Assembly (NCBI GenBank): GCA_947172415.1 | Contig: OX359190.1 | Coordinates: 7,750,001 to 7,814,000 of the forward strand | Direction: 5' to 3' | DNA from: Chondrosia reniformis | Lineage: Eukaryota > Porifera > Demospongiae > Chondrillida > Chondrillidae | DNA: 64,000 nucleotides | Shown: in pieces, positions 11,201-19,709 of the stretch | Position numbering within the stretch: the stretch's first letter is position 1 | Layout of the letters: every line of letters begins with the position of its first letter | Position numbers and translations under genes: made by a program | Notes under the pieces: generated by a model | The model's database searches: none | Seen by the model: the letters and a program-made list of their open reading frames with translations, nothing else | Told to the model about the DNA's origin: nothing

Positions 11201-12329
11201 ACAGTCACATGATATCAGTGTATACGGATCAAATCTTAATTTATAAAAGTATACAAATTTTACAGATAATACCTACGTATAGACATTACCACAATTTAAC
11301 AACTAAGGCGATTTTAAGCATGATTTGATGCTTTGTAGTAGATTAATTGACTAAATCATAATATATTCTAAGATTGATAGCAAGACATACAAAAGATAAA
11401 GCAATCATGTAGGGTTATCATAAGATATTTGGTCTTGCAAACATTTCCTCCATTACCAGAGAACATTTATATACTTAAGGTAACTAACTAGAGGTAATGC
11501 ACTGACCCAGTGGAGTGGAGCAAAAGAAGAAAGAGAAGACTCCTGTGTCCTGATACAAAACTCTCACCAGGTTTAGTCCCGTATAGGCTTTTTAATATAT
11601 ATTTTTAATATATTACAGAATAGGCACAGCATGTAGGAAAGTGGCATATTATATTATTTATTGAACATGGCCATCATGCTGTTCTGATTCACTTGAGGAG
11701 TCTAAAGGAGTCTATTTTTTCTCTCTAAAACTACATGGGGACACTTTGCATTTCACTTACTGCAGGAACTCTGCAATTTATGGTACTGTTTATGAAATTG
11801 AATCATTAATATGGTGACTATTGATAAAAAGTTAAAGCTACGTATGTACGTACATTTGGTTATACCAGAAGTACACATAGTCCATATAAAGACCATCATA
11901 CTAGTTTCCACTCACCTCCACATCTATGAAACCACTTCCTTGTGAAATGGAAATGTCAGCTATAGCTTCCTGTCCATCAACTGTTAGGCTCAAAGTTGTG
12001 TCATTCTTAAAGACGCCATCAATTATTGTACCACCAAGTACACTACTATGAACAAAGATAGCTATCCCATAAGGTTCCTCACATGGCAACAAGGTCATTG
12101 TCATGAATATAAAGGTATATATATCACATTCTAGTACAGTACAATTGTCACTTTTGCTACAGAATCCAATGAATTCAGGGTCGGCAAGTTTGTCAGAAAT
12201 GTCGTCCAAGGAATTACACATGTCTTCTTTTGATACTGAAATTGGAGAAGATGTTGGTAAGATGGTTCCAGATGGTGAAGGCTGTGTTGTAGCTAGAGTA
12301 AGAGAGGGCGTGGGTGAGGTTGGGTAGGA
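3254..12329 (-). CDS. Gene B: six-cysteine domain / FN3 / EGF / Calx-beta protein
   Basis: Eleven minus-strand exons in order: about 12329-11916 and 11086-10954 (six-cysteine domain and Ser/Thr linker), 9144-8845, 8732-8439, 6361-6089, 6025-5771, 5563-5249 and 4941-4651 (FN3-like), 4521-4402 (EGF), 4276-4124 and 3491-3254 (Calx-beta-like halves), then stop TAA. All FN3 and EGF junctions are phase 1. The order of the first exons copies gene C, but the protein then ends without a transmembrane segment. It may therefore be secreted, unless exons were missed. The 5' end is unresolved: no signal peptide was found upstream of 12.33 kb, where repeats begin. The last junction does not match in phase, so the 3' end is also uncertain. 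Confidence 0.65.
4124..4276 (-). CDS. Gene B exon: first half of a Calx-beta-like domain
   Basis: 153 bases, phase 1 to 1. The frame reads [20 protein letters not shown] followed by [12 protein letters not shown], resembling the N-terminal strands and the 'EG' turn of Calx-beta domains. The donor is GTAAGC. Calx-beta modules occur in sodium-calcium exchangers, integrin beta-4 and the adhesion GPCR ADGRV1. Confidence 0.6.
4402..4521 (-). CDS. Gene B exon: calcium-binding EGF domain
   Basis: 120 bases, phase 1 to 1. It reads [25 protein letters not shown] and [11 protein letters not shown]. Six cysteines with the DxDEC and N/YTC signatures make it a class I calcium-binding EGF domain. It is the only full EGF module in the gene. 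Confidence 0.9.
4651..4941 (-). CDS. Gene B exon: FN3 domain
   Basis: 291 bases, phase 1 to 1. [10 protein letters not shown] start, [39 protein letters not shown]. It is the counterpart of gene C 34492-34202, which has the same APSSERPIQ signature and the same length. Confidence 0.85.
5249..5563 (-). CDS. Gene B exon: FN3 domain
   Basis: 315 bases, phase 1 to 1. [10 protein letters not shown] start, [29 protein letters not shown] and [14 protein letters not shown]. It shares long identical stretches with gene A exon 3 and gene C 35389-35060. Confidence 0.85.
5771..6025 (-). CDS. Gene B exon: FN3-like domain
   Basis: 255 bases, phase 1 to 1. It reads APTISFLSS, a Cys in SSCTISPN, then [15 protein letters not shown] with further Cys residues. 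The fold is inferred from position and from its counterpart in gene C (32879-32613). It lacks the usual B-strand Trp, so it could also be an Ig-like variant. Confidence 0.65.
6089..6361 (-). CDS. Gene B exon: FN3 domain
   Basis: 273 bases, phase 1 to 1: [33 protein letters not shown], and [14 protein letters not shown]. It is the counterpart of gene C exon 33666-33394, identical in length and phase. Plus-strand ORFs here are shadows. Confidence 0.85.
6480..7130 (+). mobile_element. Terminal-inverted-repeat element, family 1, long copy
   Basis: Begins with CAGTACAAGTTACAATATAC, includes GGCTCCAAGAAAGGACC, a hairpin built on CCTCCGTTTGTTAGAAAA, and a CpG-richer tail with AAGTCGACGCTCTCC. Matching copies lie at 28377-28715, 42970-43560 and, reversed, 9800-10033. 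There is no transposase ORF, so it is non-autonomous. It sits in the large gene B intron. Confidence 0.7.
7319..7443 (+). repeat. Hairpin element with hammerhead-like core
   Basis: The ends are near-perfect inverted repeats of about 24 bases (GTCAGCAAcATGAATTTACTAATT at left, complementary at right). Between them are a CTGATG, a small GACC/GGTC stem and GAAACGTC, the order of a hammerhead ribozyme core, but the CTGATGA box has a three-base insertion. It is probably a decayed ribozyme-bearing repeat. Confidence 0.4.
7620..8215 (+). repeat. Partial copy of the palindromic element (family 2)
   Basis: Holds CAGTGCAAGTTAC termini in both orientations around a central piece with TCCCTTGTG and the arm sequence known from 28757-29685. 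The outer arms carry their own inverted GATCCAAGTGACTATGTAAT segment. It ends in a (TA)n run at 8211-8238. Confidence 0.6.
8439..8732 (-). CDS. Gene B exon: FN3 domain
   Basis: 294 bases, phase 1 to 1. It starts [10 protein letters not shown], has the B-strand VRWSTPIG and the motif [14 protein letters not shown]. It is more diverged than its neighbour and carries an extra Cys in strand F. Confidence 0.8.
8845..9144 (-). CDS. Gene B exon: FN3 domain
   Basis: 300 bases, phase 1 to 1. It reads [10 protein letters not shown], a B-strand [29 protein letters not shown] and the G-strand-proximal [10 protein letters not shown]. It is very close to gene C 35389-35060, the FN3 that also follows the six-cysteine array there. 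Confidence 0.85.
9590..9662 (-). pseudogene. Relic of an FN3 exon in a gene B intron
   Basis: After an acceptor-like TTACAG the frame reads [20 protein letters not shown], resembling the PPPQVQGV start and B strand of the FN3 exons. It then degenerates without the YTVWYS core. It is best read as a decayed duplicate between exons 11086-10954 and 9144-8845. Confidence 0.35.
9800..10033 (-). mobile_element. Terminal-inverted-repeat element, family 1, reversed short copy
   Basis: Reverse-orientation copy of the first 230 bases of the element at 6480, ending in GTAACTTGCACTG at the right. It contains the CCTCCGTTTTCTAACAAACG hairpin. Confidence 0.65.
10040..10510 (+). repeat. Left arm and loop of the palindromic element (family 2)
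   Basis: CAGTGCAAGTTACAAATTTA at the left end, then the arm as at 28775-29203, then the loop with AAAGGCTGGGGCC. The right arm is absent. It separates gene B exons 11086-10954 and 9144-8845. Confidence 0.6.
10954..11086 (-). CDS. Gene B exon: closing strand of six-cysteine domain plus linker
   Basis: The exon (133 bases, phase 0 to 1) reads [20 protein letters not shown], then a Cys and a Ser/Thr-rich tail, and ends at a GTAAGC donor. It matches gene C 36554-36365 and gene D 61200-61083 in position and phase, which is the main evidence that it is real. Confidence 0.65.
11490..11660 (+). repeat. Decayed copy of the hammerhead-carrying repeat
   Basis: ACTGACCCAGTGGAG, GACTCCTGTGTCC, TTTAGTCCCGTATAGGC and GAATAGGCACAGCATGTAGG match 33994-34125 and 60095-60200. 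The ribozyme-like 5' part is missing here. Confidence 0.5.
11916..12329 (-). CDS. Gene B exon: Ser/Thr/Pro linker and six-cysteine domain
   Basis: The frame reads a Thr/Ser/Pro-rich stretch ([18 protein letters not shown]), then [15 protein letters not shown], a Cys-x5-Cys pair, [12 protein letters not shown] and VFKNDTT, ending at FIDVE with a GTGAGT donor in phase 0. It is the same module as in genes C and D. The upstream acceptor is not clear. The open frame continues to about 12370, so the left limit given is approximate. Confidence 0.65.
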
Positions 12330-12475
12330 TGGTACAGCATATGAAATATTGCCAGAAGAATATTGTATGGTAAAAGAATATAGTATGGTACATGGTAAAA
12401 GAATTTTTTATGCTAAGAGAATTGTATGTACATATATAGATAATATAGGAATAAGGTATTGATGGTATAGTCGTG

Positions 12476-12562
12476 TTATTGGCTCAGTGGTAGAGTAGGC
12501 TAAATTCCCAACATTGTCTGCACTCCATAATGAAACAGTTGTGGTTCAATTATCACTTCCAT
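12476..12562 (+). repeat. tRNA-derived SINE-like sequence
   Basis: TGGCTCAGTGGTAGAGTAGG resembles a tRNA A box, and GTGGTTCAATTATCAC about 55 bases on resembles a B box. There is no cloverleaf, so it is a tRNA-derived repeat rather than a tRNA gene. Confidence 0.4.
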
Positions 12563-12853
12563 TATTCATATACGTTATACACATGGCAGGTAGACACTGC
12601 TCCAATGACACATACTACAGTAAACCTAGTAAGAGCTTTGGATGAGGATACAAGAGTTTTCTCCTTCTATTTTTCTTCTTCTCCACTGGGCCTTATGTGC
12701 AACAGAATGGAGCTCCAAAGGATCTGGATTCCCAACATTATCACTTCAGTTCCAAAGGACCTGGATGGACGGGGCCAACATCAGAGGAATACAACATATT
12801 ATAATTCTACAGATGAACATTAGCGGAGTAGCTCAAGTGACAGAACACGCCTC

Positions 12854-13321
12854 CTTTCCTCAGACACAGACAACCAGTAGGCCTCAGGGAGCTGGTCATG
12901 TGACCTTCAGACACAGACAACCAGTAGCCTCAGGGAGCTGGTCATGTGACCTTCAGACACAGACAACCAGTAGCCTCAGGGAGCTGGTCATGTGACCTTC
13001 AGACACAGACAACCAGTAGCCTCAGGGAGCTGGTCATGTGACCTTCAGACACAGACAACCAGTAGCCTCAGGGAGCTGGTCATGTGACCTTCAGACACAG
13101 ACAACCAGTAGCCTCAGGGAGCTGGTCATGTGACCTTCAGACACAGACAACCAGTAGCCTCAGGGAGCTGGTCATGTGACCTTCAGACACAGACAACCAG
13201 TAGCCTCAGGGAGCTGGTCATGTGACCTTCAGACACAGACAACCAGTAGCCTCAGGGAGCTGGTCATGTGACCTTCAGACACAGACAACCAGTAGCCTCA
13301 GGGAGCTGGTCATGTGACCTT
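12854..13321 (+). repeat. 46-bp tandem repeat, about 10 copies
   Basis: The unit includes CAGACACAGACAACCAGTAG and CTCAGGGAGCTGGTCATGTG. Period 46 was read from successive TGACCTTCAG positions (12901, 12947). Copies are almost identical, implying recent expansion. Open frames through it follow from the unit and are not evidence of coding. Confidence 0.9.
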
Positions 13322-14245
13322 GAATGCAACTGTTTACCTCTTAGTCTGACAGGGTGCTATCTAGGAAGAAAATTTGGAGGAAGGGAGATCTATAGTACCT
13401 GTAGACATGTCTCCCATGATTCTGGGGTATGGTCCCCAGGAATTTTGATTTCAGGCACTTTGCAATTGATTGTAATGCAATCTGAGTGATAACTATCGTA
13501 TTTTTGGAATAAAATTAAGTTAGTATAATTAGTTACAGTTAAAAATTACTTATCCAATAAATAAGACCCAGGAGAGGAAGTGAAAAAGAGAGAGGAGTTA
13601 GGAACTTCTTCCTGTGTCTCGATATGTACTACCTAACTCATAATATGTACACATACGTCTACTGATAGGCCAGAGATATCTCTACGAATTGACAATCAAG
13701 GGGAGGAAGCTGTTGAGTTTGGTGGAGAAGTTCCTCCCACTAGATTAAACTCTACCCTACCATATGGTTCCAAACATCATTCAGAAGCTGTTTACATATA
13801 GGTTCAATAAACTTATGCAGCACTCCTAAATAAAGTGTTGTGTATACAGCAATGCTTTCTGAACTTAACCAGTCATGCAGGCTAATTCAGAGAGAATGTT
13901 TTACATCTACAATACCGAATGCATCCTATATACACGTACATACCAGATAACCTATGAAAGTTACATATTGATGAGGACAAGCTAGGAATGCTGAATCAGA
14001 CAAACTTTATACATAATATATACTGTACTTTGTTCTGAGCTTCCAATGAAGTGTTAGGGAGAATATATTTCCAATTGTGTTCATATTAGTCTTCAGTTGA
14101 GCAATCAGCAATAAAATTCAATGAACAGAAAGTATGGACCAGTAGGACATTAATAATCACTGTTCCTTTCCACAACAACATCAATAACACATGTCAAAAC
14201 GTTTCTATTTAAAGTGGTCCCTTTAGTAAACTCTTCACCATTTAG
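13322..14245. other. Non-coding spacer
   Basis: AT-rich sequence with AGAGAGGAGTTAGG- and CCCAGGAGAGGAAG-like decayed repeat stretches. I see no exon, RNA gene or intact mobile element. Confidence 0.5.
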
Positions 14246-14275
14246 CTGATGAAGGCCTACAGGTCGAAATGTTCC
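14246..14275 (+). ncRNA. Hammerhead-like core, degenerate
   Basis: CTGATGA, then an extra A, a GGCC/GGTC stem with a four-base loop, then GAAA. This is the order of a hammerhead catalytic core. I could not pair a stem I or find a proper cleavage triplet, so it is probably inactive. An identical copy lies near 62288. Confidence 0.35.
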
Positions 14276-14860
14276 ATTTTGTTGTTACAAATATCACTCC
14301 AGTACCTCATATAGAAACACAGTTAAAAACCTCATGATTGATTGATTTTTCTGTAAGACTTCTATTTTAGAAGCCTTGTGAAACATAAATATTAAATCAC
14401 ACGTTCACGCATAAAATTTTCATATAAAAACTGGTCAAAATATACAAAATCACATTCTACAAAGTGTAGAATGATCCAATTGTATTTTTAGATGATGCAA
14501 ACCATCTAATTAGAATGCGGGAGGCGTGGTTATCAGATGTATGGTACCATCTGACTTAGGAAGTCTGGCTTAATGCCACCGATCAAGCTAGTGTATTAAC
14601 AAGAATGCCACCTCACATGATCAAGGCATGAAGACACTCAAGAGTACTCAACTTAAGGCAAAGCCGTGATACTCCTAACATTTCATGAGGGCAGGATCCA
14701 TGGCAAATAGGTTGCTGCTATATGTTAAGTATGGTTTGATATGCAGTCTACTAATGACATCCATATTAGTACAGAGTGTATACAAGGGGCCCACACCTCT
14801 TAGCCAAAACACAATTATGTAACCCCATTTTGCTTTTAGGGGGCTTCCCCTTAATAATAT

Positions 14861-15196
14861 TTTGCCCCTCCCCCTTCCACCTTGAAGACAGTTTGCCCTT
14901 CCCCCTTCCACCTTGAAGACAGTTTGCCCCTCCCCCTTCCACCTTGAAGACAGTTTGCCCCTCCCCCTCCCACCTTGAAGACAGTTTGCCCCTCCCCCTT
15001 CCACCTTGAGACAGTTTGCCCTCTCTCCCTTCCACCTTGAAGACAGTTTGCCCCTTCCCCTTCCACCTTGAAGACAGTTTGCCCCTCCCCCTTCCACCTT
15101 GAAGACAGTTTGTCCCTCCCCCTTCCACCTTGAAGACAGTTTGCCCCTCCCCCTTCCACCTTGAAGACAGTTTGCCCCTCCCCCTTCCACCTTGAA
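14861..15196 (-). repeat. 31-bp minisatellite, locus 1, about 11 copies
   Basis: Unit on the plus strand CCCCTCCCCCTTCCACCTTG followed by AAGACAGTTTG; the minus strand is G-rich. Units vary at a few positions and by one-base deletions. Because 31 is not a multiple of 3 and the unit has no stop on the minus strand, long spurious ORFs arise there. Confidence 0.95.
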
Positions 15197-15605
15197 AAAA
15201 GTCAAATCGTTAATTTTTAATTGGCAAACAAACATATTGAACTATATATAGGTAGCACCTCTATATTGTTACTATATTGTATAGAAATATTAAACATTTT
15301 CTACAAAAATAGTGAAGATGTAGGGATGGCACAAAAGTACAGAAACAAGAAATGATGTTACACAGTGAAGCATTAGCTGTGCATGAATCATATAAGCATG
15401 TTGCAACATATCTCTACATCTGGCAACATTAATATTGGTATAGGAACCAGGGTACATGAAGCTGCAGTCCCCCTAACACATATACTCCTTTTTAAACTAG
15501 ACCACAGCCATCAGATGCACTCTGTTTGCACATTTCAGTAATTAAGTATAGCCACTATTTAATATTGCTAAAAGAAAAGGTCATAGTCGATAATGTAAAG
15601 GATTC

Positions 15606-15820
15606 CCGGCTACCAAGCCTTACAATTGTTAGTGGTTGATCTGTAATATGTAAACATAGTGTATCTGCTTACCTCAAGAACCAATGACCTTTCAGAATAA
15701 GGTAAAGCGGGTTTATTATGAACAGACCTTATTTAACTAGACCTATAGCTGAACACAAGGGCCTAGGTAGCATACTTAAGAATGAACACTTGCTTGCCTT
15801 TAAATAGGCTGCATCAACAG
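15606..15820 (+). repeat. Left 215-bp direct repeat flanking the C48/PHD fragment
   Basis: From CCGGCTACCAAGCCTTACAA to GGCTGCATCAACAG. It is repeated at 16652-16864 with few differences. Copy 2 of the duplication carries only one, partial copy near 52071-52160 and no insert between. Confidence 0.85.
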
Positions 15821-16315
15821 TTGAGGTGCAGTCTTGTTGCATCATGAAAACTGACAAGAGACAGGTGGTGTTTGAACTGATGAGAATGACCACGCAGAAA
15901 GGAGGGACTGATTGTGGCCTGTTTGCAATAGCCTATGCTACAGATATGTGCTTTGGAGAAGATCCAAGCAGCAAGAGGTATATTCATGATTATGTTATAT
16001 ATGTGAGTCTTGATTAATTTGAAAACTTCTTGTGACATGCATATTAGGTATGACCAAGCAAAGATGAGGAGCCATTTCTTAGAATGCTTTACAAATGGTA
16101 AAGTGGCTCCTTTTCCAAGTAGAAAGATAAAGCCTCCAAAGCCTCTAACAAAGAAGTATGTCAGTTTGTACTGCCATTGCCTTTTACCTGAAGATGGTGA
16201 GGAGATGGCCTTATGTGGCAATTGTCAGGGATGGTTTCATAAATCTTGTGAGGCCATTCCAGACAGGATATTCTCCGAGAAGGACATTTCATGGGTTTGC
16301 TCCCAGTGCACTTGA
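15821..16315 (+). pseudogene. 3' fragment of a C48 (Ulp1-like) protease with C-terminal PHD finger
   Basis: Two exons, 15821-15977 and 16048-16315, join in phase across a 70-base intron (GTATAT...TTAG). Exon 1 holds the nucleophile motif GGTDCGLFAIAYATD of Ulp1/SENP cysteine proteases. The upstream His and Asp region is missing. Exon 2 has MRSHFLECFTNGK, then a PHD finger (CxC, CxxC, HxxC, CxxC) and TGA. Proteases of this kind occur in cellular genes and inside DNA transposons. The flanking direct repeats and lack of 5' exons suggest a transposon-borne or captured fragment. It cannot make an active protease alone. Confidence 0.6.
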
Positions 16316-16469
16316 CATAACAGATTGTATTTTAATTTTTGTAATTTCATGACATATGACAAGTATTATTTTAGTATTTTTTTCTTATCTCATGCATTTG
16401 ACATAACAGATTATGTATTTTATTAAGTATTTTGTACTTATTTATTAATAATAAACATTCATATATGAC

Positions 16470-16645
16470 AAAATGATTAGGATAAACTATCCTAGTTTAT
16501 TTCATCCCCCAGATAAAATATCCTAGGATATTCTATCCTAGAGTAGGATATAATTTCCTAGGGTAGGATAATTTTTCCTAGGATAAAGTATCCCAGGGGG
16601 ATATTTTATCCGGGGGGATAAAATTTAGGGGGGATAGAATTTACT
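16470..16645 (+). repeat. Cluster of TATCCTAGGATA-type palindromes
   Basis: Many near-copies of ATCCTAGGAT and GGATAAAATATCC on both strands within 175 bases, ending in two GGGGGATA-AATTTA repeats. It lies between the PHD exon and the right direct repeat, so it may be the terminal structure of the inserted element. Confidence 0.6.
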
Positions 16646-16651
16646 GTGACA

Positions 16652-16864
16652 CCGGCTACCAAGCCTTACAATTGTTAGTGGTTGATCTGTAATATGTAAA
16701 CATAGTGTATCTGCTTACCTCAAGAACCAATGACCTTTCAGAATAAGGTAAAGCGGGTTTATTATGAACAGAACTTTTTTAACTAGACCTAGCTGAACAC
16801 AAGGGCCTAGGTAGCATACCTCAGAATGAACACTTGCTTGCCTTTAAATAGGCTGCATCAACAG
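16652..16864 (+). repeat. Right 213-bp direct repeat flanking the C48/PHD fragment
   Basis: Near-identical to 15606-15820 and ends at the same GCATCAACAG. The pair looks like LTRs or an unequal tandem duplication around an 830-base insert. Confidence 0.85.
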
Positions 16865-16912
16865 CGCTCGTCTTGCTGTTAGAAGGTAAAGGAAAGCTTT
16901 GTTCCAGTTACC

Positions 16913-17030
16913 CTCCTGTCGTTCCACTTCACTCTACACCTTTAATCACTCTTTTCGACCGTTACAGACATAGGACAAATGCTCAGGCGCAGATATCGCT
17001 TATTATGTTGCTGTTACAAGAAGCCCAAGG
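16913..17030 (+). CDS. Possible coding exon conserved between duplication copies
   Basis: From a CAG acceptor to a GTATTC donor the frame reads YPPVVPLHSTPLITLFDRYR followed by a TNAQAQISLIMLLLQEAQ segment. The copy near 52210-52340 keeps the frame, with mostly silent or conservative changes. I do not recognise the protein. Confidence 0.3.
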
Positions 17031-17261
17031 TATTCATGGAAGTACTATAACATTATCTATTCCAAATTGTTAATTAGCTAAGGTTAAGGTAATTCAACAA
17101 AAACATATAAACCTCTTCTTAAAATGGCCGGTGTGTGTAGTCATAAATTATCTCGTAGTCTAGACTGTCTATGGTTTAACAAATAAGTAGTAGATACAAC
17201 AGCTGCGAGAATACACGTACTGGTCTAGCAATGCATACATAATACAGTATTACCAACTTAC

Positions 17262-17322
17262 TTGTAACGTGAAGGAGATTAAACGCGGCCAGGAATAACA
17301 GAACTAGCGTTGCGCACGACAT
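17262..17322 (-). CDS. Signal-peptide exon, duplication copy 1
   Basis: MSCATLVLLFLAAFNLLHVT followed by a GTAAGT donor in phase 1, in a local CpG-rich stretch. The copy at 52630-52570 has the same length and frame. No downstream exon was identified on the minus strand, so the gene is unknown. Confidence 0.45.
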
Positions 17323-17399
17323 TACTTTCCCTAAGGACAATCTGCGACCGCCAGAACTTGTTGGGATTGTGTAGCTAAAACCTTGTGCACGTATTTTTA

Positions 17400-17735
17400 C
17401 TACCGCAATTCGGGAAATTTTCGTGGGAAACATTTTGTTTGGGGGCAACTACGAAAATACGTTGAGAAAATGGAGGGTTACGAAAGGGATCTCTGTGTTC
17501 GTCCTTGCGCTGCAGGTATCGCAGTAGAGCCATTTCAGCTGTTTGTGTGGCCGTATGTTATATATATGTAGATCGTACAACGTGTTATTATTTCGTTGTT
17601 AAAAATATTTCGGTCCACAGAGGCTATTATAATTATAATACTCAGCCACACACCGAACATCCTATTGTACTTATATACTACATATTCATATAAATGTTTC
17701 TATCATGTGAGAAATTTTCGTGGTTTGGGCCATAT
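17400..17735 (+). mobile_element. Partial small inverted-repeat element, copy 1
   Basis: Left end ACCGCAATTCGGGAAATTTT, then paired TTCGTGGTTTGGGCC-type segments, as in the complete copy at 52701-52970. The right terminal repeat is deleted here. Confidence 0.5.
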
Positions 17736-18413
17736 CATGCTATTGAGCCTTAACCTTAAATATTGAAGAGGGGAATTTTAAGATCTTAAGTTGATCTTAA
17801 ACTTTGACTTTATATCATTGATACCATCATGAACCTTTGACAATATATGGTTCCACTATACATTAATTTATATATAGTGTTTCAATCTTGAAGCTGTCTC
17901 CTGCAAGCAGTGCCTGCCCTCCGCATACTTCTTTCTACATTTTTAATGTTTATAAGAATGTTTCGAATCAGAAAGACCGGTACTCATGATTTTAAATTCT
18001 CAGAAGCTTTAAATGCTTCATTAGAGAGCATGTGTTACAATCACAAAGGAAGGGGGATGGAGAGGTTAAAGGTGATCTTGTCTTGTCGACATTATCAAGG
18101 TTATAGGTTATATTTTGAAATCATTGTGCTTGTCGTATATATTTCCAGTAATGTAGTACATATATGTACGTATGTAAAACACTGTAATTAACTACTGCAT
18201 ATAACAATTTACAGCAATATTTATTCCACAATTTGCGGGTTCAATGATGATATTAAAGGCAATTGTAATAGTATTAAAGAAAAAACTCTTAGTAACCATT
18301 TCAAAGCTGGTGACAATTTTATCAATCAGAGTTATAGTTCTAGCGTAAAAAGAGGATCATTTAGATTAATTCAGAAATGAATTTCAAAAGTAATTAAGCC
18401 TATATATACATAC
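17736..18413. other. Duplicated non-coding stretch
   Basis: Matches 53400-53700 in parts (TATTGAAgAGGGGaAtTTTAA and the following ATCTTAA). An open plus-strand frame at 17910-18191 has no recognisable features and no counterpart in copy 2, so I do not call it a gene. Confidence 0.4.
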
Positions 18414-18581
18414 CCAAGTGCAGTGGCATAAATATATATTCCCCCTGATTGATCTCCAATTGGCTTTACTAAGCGCATAGTAAAGGAACCAGAAGCGCTA
18501 GCTGCATTCTTGATAACATTCATTAGAGGACACATGTTACGAGTAATTGAATTCAGCATGAGCTTTTCTAGCCATTCAGGA
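18414..18581 (-). CDS. Possible coding exon, copy 1
   Basis: From an AAAG acceptor to a GTATGT donor: EWLEKLMLNSITRNMCPLMN, then VIKNAASASGSFTMRLVKPI and GIYIYATAL. Copy 2 (53878-53701) keeps the frame with substitutions at several residues, more than chance would preserve. The family is not recognised. Confidence 0.35.
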
Positions 18582-19178
18582 CTTTATAGTTATGATAACT
18601 ATTTATCATATATATGTACATACATGTACATATATCTATACACTTTATTCAATTAGAATGAAGTATACATGTTAAAATTTCAAAATTTGTATAATATTTT
18701 ATTTATACTGTATACTCCACGCTGACATTGTTAAACATTTAATTTAGTAAGATTTCAGATTGAATATATGCAGCTGTATATATACACTTGATATGTATGT
18801 ACACAAATAGGGATCAGTAGGGATATTGACTATGTACATTTATAACAGGAGAGGATGAGAACAACCAATTTCTTCTATGATTTCGAGAATATCAATCTCT
18901 ACGGAGATGGAGGAGTGCTAGTGTTGAAATTCTCTACTTCCCCATATAGACCTAAAAACTGTCTTTAAGTAGTGACTAGGTAGCCTGTTGAAATCAGGCC
19001 TCTTACTGGAGCAATAATTGCATAAGAATAGGGTCTGATTTCATCAGACAAGTGACCAGCAGGATGCAATTACTGTTAATCAGATTTACGAAACAGATGC
19101 CCTGCAAGGTGTAATATAGTAATAGTAGTAAGTTATTGATGGTTCAGCTGGGTGCTGCAGTATCTGGTATATAATGAG

Positions 19179-19427
19179 TCAAATCAGTAATGATATCTGG
19201 TCACCTCTTGCACAATTAATCTGAGAGTGTGTACTAGGAAGTAGTATAGCTATTAGAAAATCTATAAATTGGATCTCCTTTTGCTTGCTATGTTGGTAGA
19301 CAAACTTAATGGATTTGCAATCTTCAGTTGTATTCTTAAAGTCTTCAAAGCCACCAGACAGTCCCATAAGATGTTTAAATATTTCTTCTTGAAGCCAAGA
19401 ACATCTCTTTGAAATCTTCATGGACAT
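19179..19427 (-). CDS. Unassigned 82-codon ORF
   Basis: MSMKISKRCSWLQEEIFKHL start, then a Lys/Gln-rich middle and a short hydrophobic IDFLIAILL stretch. It lies in the part of copy 1 that replaces the missing GBF1 exons. It has no recognised domain and no paralogue in the window, and may be chance. Confidence 0.15.
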   Translation of the reverse strand: MSMKISKRCSWLQEEIFKHLMGLSGGFEDFKNTTEDCKSIKFVYQHSKQKEIQFIDFLIAILLPSTHSQINCARGDQISLLI

Positions 19428-19709
19428 GCAGCATATTTAACTGAAAGAAAATGGATCATTTAATACAAGGCAATGCCATGCTCTGAAATTATACACATAA
19501 GTAGCTACGTACAATATAATAGTATCAATTATCACTCTTATTAGGTTAAGAGCTATATATAGTCACACACTTGACACAAAACATTAATCTAAAAACTTGC
19601 CAAATATGTAATGAAAGTTAACATTATTGCTCTGATTACGTACCTGTCTGCTATATGACCTCCATGTTGTTATATTTCCTTTAAAGGACTTGTTCTTTGG
19701 ATATATTAG

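Noticed and set aside
1-12329. One single gene covering A and B
   Set aside because: B ends in a stop at 3254, and a new signal-peptide exon with its own donor lies at 2472, so two genes are simpler.
12476-12562. A tRNA gene
   Set aside because: A and B box-like sequences are present but no acceptor or anticodon stems pair; better read as a tRNA-derived repeat. The same applies near 47510 and 59540.
14246-14275. Functional hammerhead ribozyme
   Set aside because: The core boxes are present, but there is an extra A before stem II, no pairing stem I and no clear cleavage triplet.
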